Shown here: in pieces, positions 23,657 through 33,038 of the stretch
How positions within the stretch are numbered: position 1 is the first letter of the stretch
Layout: each line of letters begins with the position of its first letter
Assembly: GCA_964598765.1 (NCBI GenBank)
Contig: CAZRCZ010000009.1
Coordinates: forward strand, 1 to 64,000
Source: CAZRCZ01 sp964598765
Lineage (GTDB): Bacteria > Sumerlaeota > Sumerlaeia > MVZB01 > JAJFLK01
Direction: 5' to 3'
DNA length: 64,000 nucleotides
Notes under the pieces: model-generated
What the model was told of the DNA's origin: nothing
The model's input: the letters and a program-made list of their open reading frames with translations, nothing else
Database searches by the model: none
Position numbers and translations under genes: made by a program

Positions 23657-25021
23657 ATGAGCGCCGCCGACAATTCTTTCGATTCCAAAGCACACTTGCA
23701 TCTCCCCGATGGAATGAACTACGCCTGTCTGAAATGCGGACGAGGATGCGAGGATTTTGAGGAGATTGACATTGATCCGGCGACGGTCGAACGGTTGGAG
23801 CATCTGGCGTGGCGGGATTTGATTCAGGATAAGAAATCGGGAGCGCCGCCGGAATATCCGAGCGTCCCGAATCCCTATTCGCCCGGCGATTTGATTCTGC
23901 GAAAAATCGGACCGCAACGGGGACAGCGGGCATGCTACTTTCTGACCGAGAATAAACTTTGCTCCATCCATTGCGCTCACGGCGAGGAAGCCAAGCCGCT
24001 CGCGTGCCGGAGTTTTCCTTACGGATTCACCGAAACGCCCGGAGGAACTTACACCGGGCTTTCGTTTGCCTGCACCGCCGTCCTTCAAAATCATGGAACG
24101 CCGGTCGCGGAAAATCGGGACGAAGCGGAGCAGACACGCGAATTCTCGCGCAACAAGCGGACCGCCGCGCCCGAAATTCTTCTCGCGCCGGGATTGCCGC
24201 TGACATGGGAGCAATATCTCGCGGTGGAAAAAGATTTGGATGACCTATTGGAAATCCAGAACGTCGGCATCGGCCAAAGGCTCATCGCCCAATCGGTCTA
24301 TCTTCAACTGCTGACCAAATTCTTGCGCGAAGTTCGCGGAACGGCTCAAGCCGAATGGAGCGCGGATGCGGATCTCAACGAAAAACCTCTGGCGACTTTC
24401 CGCCGTAACATGAAAGGGGATTCCGCCTCACGCGAATGGGAACGATTGTTGCGCATCGCCGAACGCCCGTCGAATTCCCGTCTGCTCCGGCGCGTTTTTC
24501 TCGGATTCGCGCTCGCGTTTCGTAACGCTTACGGCGTCAAGCTGGGGCGCGTCGGAACGGCCCTCTACATCACCGGAACCTACATGCGCCACGCCCTAGG
24601 TATGGGAACGATTGACACGCCTCGCCTGCGAAATCCCCTCGCCTATCGCGATCTTCTCAAAGTGAAGTTCGATCCCAACCTGCCCGAACATGAAGCGCTC
24701 TTGCGCCGATTTTTCCGCCATTGCCTCTTCCGCAAGGATTTGCTGATACAGGAGGAAATCGGTTTCGCGCACAGCATGACGCTGATGCACTACGGACTGA
24801 TTCATTGGTACGCGTCGGCGTTTGCCGCCGCCGAGGGGCGAAAGGAGGTTGCCTTGGAGGATTTGCGGGAAGGGGTGCGGACCGTGGAGCAATACTTCGT
24901 CTTTCATTCCAAATTTTCCCGCCTCTTCACCGACCACCCCAAACTCAAAGGGGTGATGGAGGGAATGTTTCATCGTCCCCTTTACGCTTTTGCAATGGCG
25001 AAGCCGGAAACGGAAGGTTGA
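23657..25021 (+). CDS. YkgJ-type cysteine-cluster protein (zinc or iron chelating)
   Basis: The N-terminal region carries two cysteine clusters typical of the YkgJ/UPF0153 family: YACLKCGRGCEDF (Cys24, Cys27, Cys31) and RACYFLTENKLCSIHCAHGE followed by KPLACRSFPYGF. These are thought to bind a metal ion or an Fe-S cluster. The remaining 300 residues are helical and unlike the short family members (about 120-250 residues), so a second domain of unknown function is present. ATG 23657 is chosen over GTG 23612 because it leaves a conventional short lead into the cluster. Its function is unknown. Confidence 0.7.
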   Translation: MSAADNSFDSKAHLHLPDGMNYACLKCGRGCEDFEEIDIDPATVERLEHLAWRDLIQDKKSGAPPEYPSVPNPYSPGDLILRKIGPQRGQRACYFLTENKLCSIHCAHGEEAKPLACRSFPYGFTETPGGTYTGLSFACTAVLQNHGTPVAENRDEAEQTREFSRNKRTAAPEILLAPGLPLTWEQYLAVEKDLDDLLEIQNVGIGQRLIAQSVYLQLLTKFLREVRGTAQAEWSADADLNEKPLATFRRNMKGDSASREWERLLRIAERPSNSRLLRRVFLGFALAFRNAYGVKLGRVGTALYITGTYMRHALGMGTIDTPRLRNPLAYRDLLKVKFDPNLPEHEALLRRFFRHCLFRKDLLIQEEIGFAHSMTLMHYGLIHWYASAFAAAEGRKEVALEDLREGVRTVEQYFVFHSKFSRLFTDHPKLKGVMEGMFHRPLYAFAMAKPETEG

Positions 25022-25030
25022 GATTCGCGC

Positions 25031-26383
25031 TTAATTTCCCACCATCCCGCGAATCGCCGCCATGATGGTTTCCTCGATCGTCGGTTCCCATGGACCGTGC
25101 AAACCGTAATAAACCATGGATTCGCCCCCTTCATATCCCCCTTCACGCAACACTCGAAGGGAAGGGATGTAAGCGCAGACGTCATTGGCGTATGCAATCG
25201 GCCAGACATGGTCGCGTCCGAACTCGTGCTTGATCCGCAGGGAATAATCCACGACGGCTTCGCCTCCCAGCGCGATGATTTCCATTCCTTCGCCGAATCG
25301 CCAAACTTGAATCGGATAAGGATAATTTTTCTCCAGCGATCCTTTGTCCTCCAAGGTCTTCATCAGCTTCTTCGAGCGCCGCTGGATGTAAACATTTTTG
25401 TCCTCCATCTGCTTTTGGATTTGGTCTTTGCTCGGCGGGTCCGTCAACGCCAAGGGGATTTCCCGAAACTCCGCGCGAATCGGACCTTTCACTTCCCTCA
25501 TGCTCCCCTTGCAAACGTCCATGACCGACCGGGCCAAAGCTTTGCCGTATTTCTGCGCCAATTCCAAAATCCGGCGAGGCTCGGGATTTTGGTCTCCCGC
25601 GCACCCGGCGACAAAGAGCGCCTTGGCTCCGGGAATCTGCGATTCGAGCTCGATCTGCGCGAATCCGGCGTAGTCGCCGCACCATTGTTGAATGTCGAGC
25701 GTCGTGTTGTGACACGCATAACCGAAAAGAACCGCTTTGGTCGTTCCGTCTTTTCGCGCCGCCTTTAAGACCGGAACGTCATGGTCCACCGGACCGATGG
25801 GATTGACGCCGATGACGACAGCTTGGAGCGTGTATTGCCGCCGATTGACGGCGAAGTCCGCCGATCCGATCCCCCACGACAAGGAGCACGGCTCCAGATC
25901 GAGGATCGCATCGCCGATGGCGCGGTTCAAAAGTTCCGGCAAGCCCGCGGTGTATTCTTCGATCAACGCGGTTTGGGTGTCATCCAAGCCATACATTGTC
26001 ATTGCGCCGCTCAGCACGGGTCCGCAATGAGTGTGCGACGAAGTCAGCATCAATCGCTCGCGGGGGATGTTGAATTTCACGCGAGCCATTTCCGCTGACT
26101 TATGCGCGACTTCCGCAGGGAGACCAAGCAAATCGGTTGTGAGCAAAATCGTCTCCGCCCCTGATTTATCCTCAATGACCAACGCCTTGGCCATGAGGGG
26201 ATGAATTGTTCCGTCGGAGGGTTTTGTCCGCGCGGCGTAACCCGCCAGCCACAAGTTCTTCTTGGGCGTGATTTCGACGGTTCCGACGCCAACCTTGATC
26301 CCGGTTTCCGCGGACAGATTTCTCGCGGACAAGACGCAAAGCGCGAGAAGAAGGCATTGTGGGCAGGCAACGATTTGCTTCAT
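25031..26383 (-). CDS. Exported neutral/alkaline ceramidase-like protein
   Basis: A signal peptide (MKQIVACPQCLLLALCVLSARNLSAE) is followed by the neutral ceramidase N-terminal domain: VGVGTVEITPKKNLWLAGY, LLTTDLLGLPAEV, LMLTSSHTHCGPVLSG (the zinc-binding SSHTH) and FGYACHNTTLDIQQWCGDYA. Bacterial proteins of this family are often annotated neutral/alkaline non-lysosomal ceramidase, but many lack the C-terminal domain and their true substrates are unknown. The length of 450 residues fits that shorter group. It ends 10 bp from the convergent YkgJ-family gene. Confidence 0.8.
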   Translation of the reverse strand: MKQIVACPQCLLLALCVLSARNLSAETGIKVGVGTVEITPKKNLWLAGYAARTKPSDGTIHPLMAKALVIEDKSGAETILLTTDLLGLPAEVAHKSAEMARVKFNIPRERLMLTSSHTHCGPVLSGAMTMYGLDDTQTALIEEYTAGLPELLNRAIGDAILDLEPCSLSWGIGSADFAVNRRQYTLQAVVIGVNPIGPVDHDVPVLKAARKDGTTKAVLFGYACHNTTLDIQQWCGDYAGFAQIELESQIPGAKALFVAGCAGDQNPEPRRILELAQKYGKALARSVMDVCKGSMREVKGPIRAEFREIPLALTDPPSKDQIQKQMEDKNVYIQRRSKKLMKTLEDKGSLEKNYPYPIQVWRFGEGMEIIALGGEAVVDYSLRIKHEFGRDHVWPIAYANDVCAYIPSLRVLREGGYEGGESMVYYGLHGPWEPTIEETIMAAIRGMVGN

Positions 26384-26449
26384 GGCGTTAGGCCGAAGAC
26401 CTTCCAGTAAAACTTCATGGTTCCCGCAATCGCAAGGTTTGGATTTGAA

Positions 26450-26485
26450 TATAGAGCAAGAGTAAGAGCAAGAGCAAGATGACGA
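26450..26485 (+). repeat. GAGCAA/GAGTAA hexamer run
   Basis: The run reads tagagcaagagtaagagcaa gagcaagatgacgag in the 255-bp gap between the ceramidase-like gene and the LLM oxidoreductase. The rest of that gap shows no gene or terminator that I can support. Confidence 0.75.
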
Positions 26486-26638
26486 GCATGAACGGAAGAC
26501 TTGAATCGGCGCGGAAATCGAAGATCGGTCCGAATTCGCAAGGCGAAGAAATAAGCTCTTGCATCTAACCGCCGATTGGACTAAGTAGCATCGCCAAGAC
26601 TGACGGCGAGAGGCCGATCAGGGAGAGGATCGCGGATC

Positions 26639-27871
26639 GTGAAAGTCCATTGGTTCCATCTCATGCCCTACCGGTGGTTGCCGGAGGATTTCAAGGAAAA
26701 ATACCCCAGCGTCTGGGTGGACATTCCTCCCGGCCTCTATGATCCACGCAAGGGGCATCATCTCTACAACGAATATCTGGATGAGCTGGAATTTGCCGCC
26801 GAGCACGGCTTCGACGGCATCTGCGTCAACGAACATCACCAAAACGCCTACGGCCAGATGCCGTCGCCCAATCTGATGGCGGCGACGCTGGCCCGCCGAA
26901 CGAAAAAAACCGGAATCGTCGTGCTCGGCAATTCGCTCGCGCTTTACAATCCGCCGGTCCGCGTCGCCGAGGAAATGGCGATGCTGGACGTTCTCTCCGG
27001 CGGGCGGATCGTCGCCGGGATGCCCGTCGGAACTTCGATGGACACCAATTTCGCCTACGGTCAAGTTCCGGCCACCCTGCGCGACAAATACCGCGAGGCG
27101 CACGATTTGATCGTCCGTTCTTGGACCGCCAAGGAGGCGTTCGCCTTCAACGGACGCTTCACGCAACTGCGCTACGTCAATCCGTGGCCGCGACCGATCC
27201 AGAAACCGCATCCGCCGATCTGGATTCCGGGCGGCGGATCAATTGAAACATGGGATTGGTGCATCGAGCGGAATTACCAATACTCCTATCTCTCGTATTT
27301 CGGATTCAAGCGAGGTCAGAAGGTCATGGATCGCTATTGGGATCGCGTCGTTCAGATGAACGCGGAGCCGAATCCGTATCGCGCGGGGTTCCTGCAACTG
27401 GTCTGCATCAGCGACACCGACCACGAAGCCGAACGCCAATATCACAAGCACGTTGATTACTTCTTCAACCGTTGTCTGCACGTCGCGCAGGGGTTCGCCG
27501 ACGCCCCCGGCTATCGCACCGAGGCGACGATCCGCGCCGGCGTTCTCGCGCAGGTCGGCCAATACGCCGATCTCGTGCGCTACAATTTGGGCTGGAAGGA
27601 ATTCAACGAGGAAGGCTACGTCATTGCCGGATCGCCGGTCACCGTCGCCGAGCGGATGGAGGAGATGGTGAAAAAAATGAACCTCGGTCACCTCATGGTC
27701 TTGTTGCAGATCGGCTCCATGCCGAAGGAATTGACCGAACAGAACACACGGCTGTTCGCCGAAAAAGTGCTCCCCACCCTGCAAGGAATTTGGGAAGACA
27801 AGTGGGAGGACCACTGGTGGATTCAGCCCCTCGATCATCCGGCGGTTCCCGGCTCCGCGACGGCCAGATAG
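26639..27871 (+). CDS. LLM-class (bacterial luciferase-like) flavin-dependent oxidoreductase
   Basis: This 410-residue TIM-barrel protein shows the luciferase-like pattern: AAEHGFDGICVNEHHQNAYG near residue 50, TGIVVLGNSLALYNPPVRVA, EEMAMLDVLSGGRIVAGMPV and PHPPIWIPGGGSIETWDW. Such enzymes use FMNH2 and oxygen to oxidise aldehydes, alkanes, sulfonates or xenobiotics. The GTG start at 26639 is preceded by GGGAGAGG and gives a natural N terminus (MKVHWFHLMPYRWLPEDF). The substrate cannot be read. An alpha/beta hydrolase gene follows after 12 bp and is probably co-transcribed, which suggests an oxygenation-hydrolysis pair. Confidence 0.88.
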   Translation: MKVHWFHLMPYRWLPEDFKEKYPSVWVDIPPGLYDPRKGHHLYNEYLDELEFAAEHGFDGICVNEHHQNAYGQMPSPNLMAATLARRTKKTGIVVLGNSLALYNPPVRVAEEMAMLDVLSGGRIVAGMPVGTSMDTNFAYGQVPATLRDKYREAHDLIVRSWTAKEAFAFNGRFTQLRYVNPWPRPIQKPHPPIWIPGGGSIETWDWCIERNYQYSYLSYFGFKRGQKVMDRYWDRVVQMNAEPNPYRAGFLQLVCISDTDHEAERQYHKHVDYFFNRCLHVAQGFADAPGYRTEATIRAGVLAQVGQYADLVRYNLGWKEFNEEGYVIAGSPVTVAERMEEMVKKMNLGHLMVLLQIGSMPKELTEQNTRLFAEKVLPTLQGIWEDKWEDHWWIQPLDHPAVPGSATAR

Positions 27872-27883
27872 GGAAAGACGCCG

Positions 27884-28852
27884 ATGGACTTGAATCAATT
27901 CACAATCATGATTCCGCAAACGGGCCGCCTCGTCGAAGTTTGGCAGAAGGGGGAGGGTCCTGATCTGGTTTTTCTTCACGGCGCGGGAGGCTTGCCCGCT
28001 TGGGGACCGGACTTGGAGCTTCTTTCGCAATCGTTCCGCGTGACGGTTCCGTTCCATCCCGGTTTTGGAAAATCCACGGGGGTGGAGAGCATTGACGGAG
28101 TGCTCGACTCGGTTCTCCACAATTTCGACGTTCTGAGCGCGCTCAAAATTTCCAAGCCGCATTTGATCGGACATTCGATGGGAGGAATGCTGGCGGCGGA
28201 AATGGCGGCGACGTGTCCGAACGACGTCGGCAAGGTCGTTCTCATCGCGCCCGTCGGATTATGGGACGACGCGCATCCGATTTTGGATTTTTTCGCGGTC
28301 ATGCCGCAGGAAATTTCCAAATATGTGTTTCACAGCCAAAAGCATCCGATGGCCGTTGCCATGTCCACGCTTCCGAGTCCGGACGACGAGCGGATCGTGG
28401 ATGTTTACGTCAATTACGTCAAGGGCTTGGCGGCGGCGGGACGGCTTCTCTGGCCGATCCCCGACCGTGGATTGAGCAAACGGATTCATCGCATCAGCGC
28501 GCCGACATTGGTCCTTTGGGGCGAATCGGACAAGCTCGTTCCGGTTTTCTACGCCAAGGAATTCGGTAAGCGGATCGCCGGAGCGCGGATCAAGGTCGTC
28601 AAGGAAGCGAGCCACATGGTTCCGATCGAGCAACCGAGACACGTTGCCACGGCGATCACGCAATTTCTGCTCGAATCCGCCAAGGCGGCGGCGAAGGGAA
28701 AAGCGTCGTCTCCGGTCAAATCGCAGTCCGCCAAACCCACCGGACCAAAGAAGTCGCGTAAATCGGCGAAAGCCAAACCATCCGCCAAGAGAGCAAAGGT
28801 CCGCTCGAGACCCAGGCGAAAGAAAACCTCCAAAGGCGCGAAAAGGCAATGA
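27884..28852 (+). CDS. Alpha/beta hydrolase with a basic C-terminal tail
   Basis: The fold is clear: VFLHGAGGLPAWGPD (oxyanion loop), the nucleophile elbow LIGHSMGGMLAAEMAA (Ser98), an acid region (LVLWGESDKLVPVFYA) and a histidine in KEASHMVPIEQP. Residues 1-262 are the hydrolase. About 60 residues then follow made almost entirely of Lys, Ala, Ser, Pro and Arg, like a histone H1 or DNA-binding tail, which is unusual for an esterase. It follows the LLM oxidoreductase gene after 12 bp. Substrate unknown; C-C bond hydrolases and esterases share these motifs. Confidence 0.85.
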   Translation: MDLNQFTIMIPQTGRLVEVWQKGEGPDLVFLHGAGGLPAWGPDLELLSQSFRVTVPFHPGFGKSTGVESIDGVLDSVLHNFDVLSALKISKPHLIGHSMGGMLAAEMAATCPNDVGKVVLIAPVGLWDDAHPILDFFAVMPQEISKYVFHSQKHPMAVAMSTLPSPDDERIVDVYVNYVKGLAAAGRLLWPIPDRGLSKRIHRISAPTLVLWGESDKLVPVFYAKEFGKRIAGARIKVVKEASHMVPIEQPRHVATAITQFLLESAKAAAKGKASSPVKSQSAKPTGPKKSRKSAKAKPSAKRAKVRSRPRRKKTSKGAKRQ

Positions 28853-28906
28853 GGTTTCGTTAGATCTGCGTCTCCGATTTCATCGTGTTTGCTATTCTTA
28901 TTCTTT

Positions 28907-28932
28907 TTGGCGTCCTTGGCGTCTTGGCGGTT
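28907..28932. repeat. Single repeat arm, CGCCAAG type
   Basis: ttggcgtccttggcgtcttg followed by gcggtt lies 37 bp before the queA start. It matches the right arm at 23579-23593 but no opposing left arm is visible within the gap. Confidence 0.6.
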
Positions 28933-28969
28933 CATTCTAACCCGAAATCTTTTCTTCAACTTGTAATCC

Positions 28970-30103
28970 ATGCGCACCGAGGAATTTGATTACGTTCTCC
29001 CACCCGAATTGATCGCCACGCATCCTTCCGCGAAACGGGAGGAATCGCGGTTGATGGTTTTGAACCGGCAAACCGGCGGGGTGGAGCATCGGCGATTCCG
29101 CGATCTGCCGGAATTTTTGCGCGCGGGGGATTGTCTCGTTCTGAATGACACGCGGGTCATTCCGGCGCGGTTGCTGGGTAAAAGAGCGACGGGAGGGAAA
29201 GCTGAAATTTTGCTTCTGCATCCTGAACCGGAAGGACGCTGGCGGGCGCTGGTCAAGCCGGGACGCAAACTTCCCGCCGGGTCGGTCGTACGGGTCGGCG
29301 ACGCCGACGATGAGGAAGGAACGGCGGTTTATCTGGAGCAGGAGTTGTCTGAGGGAGAACGATTGGTCCGCATCGAAACCTCGATGAGCATTGACAATTT
29401 CTTGGAGCGATACGGGACGACGCCGTTACCGCCTTACATCGTCGCGGCGAGGAAATCCCATGATCGGCTGGCAAAGAAAAAGGGAGATCGGGATCAAGAC
29501 GAAGAAGCGGAGCAGGCTTTCAAGCCCATGTTCTCCGCCGAGTCGAAGGAAGACCGAGAACGGTATCAGACGGTGTATGCGAAATGGTCCGGATCGGTCG
29601 CCGCGCCTACGGCGGGATTGCATTTCACCGAGGATTTGCTGGCGGCGTTGGCGAAAAAGGGAGTGGAGATTCGTCGAGTGACGCTTCACATTGGCCCCGG
29701 CACGTTTGCGCCGGTCAAAACCGACGATCCGCGCGAGCATCATCTCCATCGCGAGCCGTTCACGTTTCGGGAGGAAGACACGCGCGCGATCAACGCGGCG
29801 ATTGAGGACCCGGCCCGGCGGGTCGTCGCCGTTGGGACGACGGTCGTCCGCGCATTGGAATCGTGCATGATGACAAACGGCCGGATCACCGCCGGAGATT
29901 CCTCAACGGATTTAATGATCCTTCCCGGCGACGAATTCCGTGCAGTGGACGCCCTGATCACCAACTTTCATCTGCCCCGCTCCACCCTGCTGATGCTGGT
30001 CTGCGCGTTCGCGGGAAAAGAAAACGTCCTCGCCGCCTATCGCCTCGCCACGCAGGGAAAATATCGGTTTTACAGTTACGGGGATGCGATGCTGATTATT
30101 TGA
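28970..30103 (+). CDS. queA: S-adenosylmethionine:tRNA ribosyltransferase-isomerase
   Basis: QueA transfers and isomerises the ribosyl group of SAM onto 7-aminomethyl-7-deazaguanine in tRNA, giving epoxyqueuosine. Characteristic segments are FDYVLPPELIATHPSAKREE, VLNDTRVIPARLLGKRATGG, KWSGSVAAPTAGLHFTEDLL, VTLHIGPGTFAPVKTDD and NFHLPRSTLLMLVCAFAG. At 377 residues it is longer than the usual 340-350 because of a charged insertion of about 30 residues between PPYIVAARK and ERYQTVYAKW (about residues 165-195). No tgt gene is adjacent. It converges on serS. Confidence 0.95.
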   Translation: MRTEEFDYVLPPELIATHPSAKREESRLMVLNRQTGGVEHRRFRDLPEFLRAGDCLVLNDTRVIPARLLGKRATGGKAEILLLHPEPEGRWRALVKPGRKLPAGSVVRVGDADDEEGTAVYLEQELSEGERLVRIETSMSIDNFLERYGTTPLPPYIVAARKSHDRLAKKKGDRDQDEEAEQAFKPMFSAESKEDRERYQTVYAKWSGSVAAPTAGLHFTEDLLAALAKKGVEIRRVTLHIGPGTFAPVKTDDPREHHLHREPFTFREEDTRAINAAIEDPARRVVAVGTTVVRALESCMMTNGRITAGDSSTDLMILPGDEFRAVDALITNFHLPRSTLLMLVCAFAGKENVLAAYRLATQGKYRFYSYGDAMLII

Positions 30104-30115
30104 AACAGGAGCTCA

Positions 30116-30184
30116 AGCCACAGAGAACACAGAGAGCACGGAGCTTAAAATACTTCGAGATTTCTCTGTGTTCTCTCGGTGGCT
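30116..30184. repeat. Inverted repeat between convergent queA and serS
   Basis: agccacagagaacacagaga at 30116-30135 pairs with tctctgtgttctctcggtgg (plus ct) at 30163-30184, allowing a two-base bulge. It lies between two convergent stops, where it could act as a bidirectional terminator, although no T-run is present. Confidence 0.75.
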
Positions 30185-30199
30185 GGTTTCCGATGATAT

Positions 30200-31471
30200 T
30201 CAAGCCTTGATGAATTCCATGCCCATGAAGGATTGAAGAACTTCCGGCAATTTGAGCGTCCCATCGGTTTGCTGATAAGTTTCCAATAACGCGATCACCG
30301 TGCGCGGGAGCGCCAAACCGGAACCATTGAGCGTATGCGGGAATTGCGGTTTGGCCCCCTTTTGCGGACGGAAGCGGATGTTCGCTCGGCGCGCTTGGAA
30401 ATCCTCGAAGTTCGAGCAGGAGGAAACCTCCAGCCAAATTCCCATTCCCGGTGCCCAGACTTCCAAGTCGTAGCATTTGGCCGCCGCAAAGGAGAGATCG
30501 GCGGAGCAAAGTTCGACGATGCGATAATGCAATCCCAACCGCTGGAGAAGCGTCTCGGCGTGGCCGCGCAGGGTTTCCAGCGTCGCGTAGGAATCTTCCG
30601 GGCGCGTGAATTGCACCATCTCCACTTTGTCGAATTGATGAACGCGGGTGATGCCGCGGACTTCCTTGCCGTAGCTTCCCGCCTCGCGCCGAAAGCAAGG
30701 AGTGAAAGCGCAATAGCGGATCGGGAGTTGGTCGGCCTCCAAAATTTCCTCGCGGTGCAGATTGGTCACCGGAACCTCGGCGGTCGGGATAAGCCACAGG
30801 TCTTCGCCTTCGACGCGATACATGTCCTCGGCCATCTTGGGGAGTTGCCCCGTGCCGGTCATCACGGCGGAGTTGACCAGATGGGGGGGCAGAATTTCGG
30901 TGTAGCCCTGTTCGGTCGCGTGGACGTGGATCATCCAATTGATGAGCGCGCGCTCGAGTTTGGCTCCCGCGCCGCGCAAAACGTAAAAACCCGATCCCGC
31001 GATTTTCGATCCCCCCGCCAAATCCAAGATGCCGAGTTTTTCCCCTAATTCCCAATGCGGCTTGGGCTGAAAATCGAAGGCCGGTTTCTTGCCCCATTCG
31101 CCGATGACGCGGTTGTCCTTTTCGCTCTGGCCGACGACGACCGACGCATGAGGGGGATTGGGAATTTTGAGCAGGGCGGCGTGAAGTTGCGGCTCGACGG
31201 CGGCGATTTCCGCCTCGGCGGTCTTGATTTTTTCGCCCAACTCGCGGACTTCAACCTTGAGCGGCTCGACGTTCTCGCCCACCTTGACTTTCGGTCCGAT
31301 CTCCTTGGATTTCGCGTTGCGCTGGGCGTTCATCGTGTCCAGCGCGGAGGTCAGCTCGCGGCGTTGCGCGTCGAGCGCGAGGATCGCGTCCAAATTCAAC
31401 TCCGTTCGCTTGGCCTTGAGCGCAAGGCGAACTTCTTCGGGATTTTCGCGCAACCAACGGATCTCAATCAT
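30200..31471 (-). CDS. serS: Seryl-tRNA synthetase
   Basis: Class II synthetase that charges tRNA-Ser and tRNA-Sec with serine. The N-terminal long antiparallel coiled coil (about residues 25-105) is followed by the catalytic core with motif 2 (FTPCFRREAGSYGKEVRG) and motif 3 (NGSGLALPRTVIALLE). GTGQLPKMAEDMY and LIPTAEVPVTNLHREEIL are typical of the family. Length 423 is standard. The start ATG at 31471 gives MIEIRWLRENPEEVRLALKA, which matches the family N terminus (the more usual form is MLDIKLIRENPEEVK). Confidence 0.97.
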   Translation of the reverse strand: MIEIRWLRENPEEVRLALKAKRTELNLDAILALDAQRRELTSALDTMNAQRNAKSKEIGPKVKVGENVEPLKVEVRELGEKIKTAEAEIAAVEPQLHAALLKIPNPPHASVVVGQSEKDNRVIGEWGKKPAFDFQPKPHWELGEKLGILDLAGGSKIAGSGFYVLRGAGAKLERALINWMIHVHATEQGYTEILPPHLVNSAVMTGTGQLPKMAEDMYRVEGEDLWLIPTAEVPVTNLHREEILEADQLPIRYCAFTPCFRREAGSYGKEVRGITRVHQFDKVEMVQFTRPEDSYATLETLRGHAETLLQRLGLHYRIVELCSADLSFAAAKCYDLEVWAPGMGIWLEVSSCSNFEDFQARRANIRFRPQKGAKPQFPHTLNGSGLALPRTVIALLETYQQTDGTLKLPEVLQSFMGMEFIKA

Positions 31472-31592
31472 TCCCTCGTCCCCTTCAGAATTGGAATCCC
31501 ACGCAGTTTATCTTGAAAACCGAGTCAAATCCCATGAAATTTGGAAAATCCTCCGGTCTCTGCCGAGTCAAGGCCGGGCAAGGTTTTGCAAT

Positions 31593-33023
31593 TTGACCAC
31601 GCGATCTTTCCTGATTCCCGTCTCCAGCGCTCCGGCAACCGAACTTTTGCCCGAGACGCGCGGCTATCATCTCGACCTCGCCCGAGGCTCAACTCCGGCA
31701 ACGATCAGGGAAGAAATTGGCCGCGCGGCGCGGGCGGGATTCAACGTCGTTCTTTTTCCGGCTTACATCAACGGTTACACGCTTTTTCCCAGCGCATCGG
31801 CCAAGGGGGCGCGCTTCGCGCCGATCCATCCCCATTTCCGTCATTGGGACCCGCTCGCCGTGGCCGTGGAGGAAGCGAACCGCGTCGGCGTGAACGTCTG
31901 GGGATTTGCGCGTCCTTACAATCTCCATCCCCGCTATTCGACCCTCGCTCCGAAACTCCTGAAGAAATTCCCGCAATGGCGGATCGTCGTGCATCCCGAT
32001 TATCGCCGCGCGGAGGCAAGAATCCGGGAGGGATATTCGGCCTGCCCGGTCAATTCCGAATACCGCCGTTATCTAGGAGACGTTCTGACTGATTTGGTCA
32101 TCGGTTATCCCGTCGAGGGTTTGGTCGTCAATTACACCGGATATGGATTTCGGCACGGACCAATCGAAACGCATCCCTATTGTTTTTGTCCCGAATGTCG
32201 TCAACGCTACCATGAGCAAATTGGCGGCGCGCTGGGTCTGGACGCACTAAACGCGAAAAAGATCGAGGAAGTTCGCCAGTGGCAGACCGAGGCATCCGAA
32301 TCGAGTCTGGCGTATTTGCATCATCGTCTCGTTAAAATGCGCCGGACCTTGCGTTTGGTTTGCAGGGCGCAACCCCAATGGCGGTGGGACATGGACGAGT
32401 CGGAGCCGGATGTTCAGGCGCAGTTCTGCCTCGATTGGAACAGGATGCTCGATAACGGCAACGCGGAAGAATTGTTGATTGACCACGACGACGAAACCGC
32501 GCCTGACATGTTTCGCACGCGGTTGGTCGCCGATCTTGCACGGCTCCACGAGGAAGCGTTGCTTCTTCCCGCCGTTTTGGCGCGTGAGCCTCGCGATTTG
32601 GAACAGCCGGTTGAAGCCGTCCGACGGTATCCCGTCGCCGGGTTCTTGGCCGAATTCGCCAAGCCTCTGACGGACGAAGACGCCAATTTCATCCGCGAAC
32701 ATTATCTCGCCGAGCCGGCGCAATCTCCCGATCATGCGCCCCTATTGGCCGTCGCGTTTTTATTGCATCGCGTTCAGTCGAATCATCAGGACAACGAATT
32801 GGTCGGCGACTTCATGCGCGATTTTCTGCGGTTGATTCAGGCGCAACTGAGCAAAGGGGCCTCGTTTGAGACGCTGGAAATCATTCTTCAAAATTTAGGA
32901 GGACTGCAAGCCGCCATCCGGCGCGGGCGACTGGCCGACGCGGCCATACCGGAAAGCACTCTGCGCGACATCGCCCTCGCGCGGAGGATTGTCCGATTGG
33001 CCTGTCTCGATGTCCGTTCATAA
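31593..33023 (+). CDS. GH10-like TIM-barrel hydrolase
   Basis: The protein resembles the family 10-like glycosyl hydrolases (GHL/DUF187 group): RGYHLDLARGSTPATIREEI, RAGFNVVLFPAYINGYTLFP, VAVEEANRVGVNVWGFARPY and LVIGYPVEGLVVNYTGYGF. A CFCPECRQRYHEQ motif follows the barrel strand and occurs in several relatives as a metal-site-like element. Coding evidence is good from about 31590. No ATG or GTG lies between there and the barrel, so TTG 31593 is used; the start is uncertain because the frame stays open upstream over serS. Carbohydrate binding is presumed; substrate unknown. Confidence 0.65.
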   Translation: MTTRSFLIPVSSAPATELLPETRGYHLDLARGSTPATIREEIGRAARAGFNVVLFPAYINGYTLFPSASAKGARFAPIHPHFRHWDPLAVAVEEANRVGVNVWGFARPYNLHPRYSTLAPKLLKKFPQWRIVVHPDYRRAEARIREGYSACPVNSEYRRYLGDVLTDLVIGYPVEGLVVNYTGYGFRHGPIETHPYCFCPECRQRYHEQIGGALGLDALNAKKIEEVRQWQTEASESSLAYLHHRLVKMRRTLRLVCRAQPQWRWDMDESEPDVQAQFCLDWNRMLDNGNAEELLIDHDDETAPDMFRTRLVADLARLHEEALLLPAVLAREPRDLEQPVEAVRRYPVAGFLAEFAKPLTDEDANFIREHYLAEPAQSPDHAPLLAVAFLLHRVQSNHQDNELVGDFMRDFLRLIQAQLSKGASFETLEIILQNLGGLQAAIRRGRLADAAIPESTLRDIALARRIVRLACLDVRS

Positions 33024-33038
33024 GGCTTCCCGCTCCAA

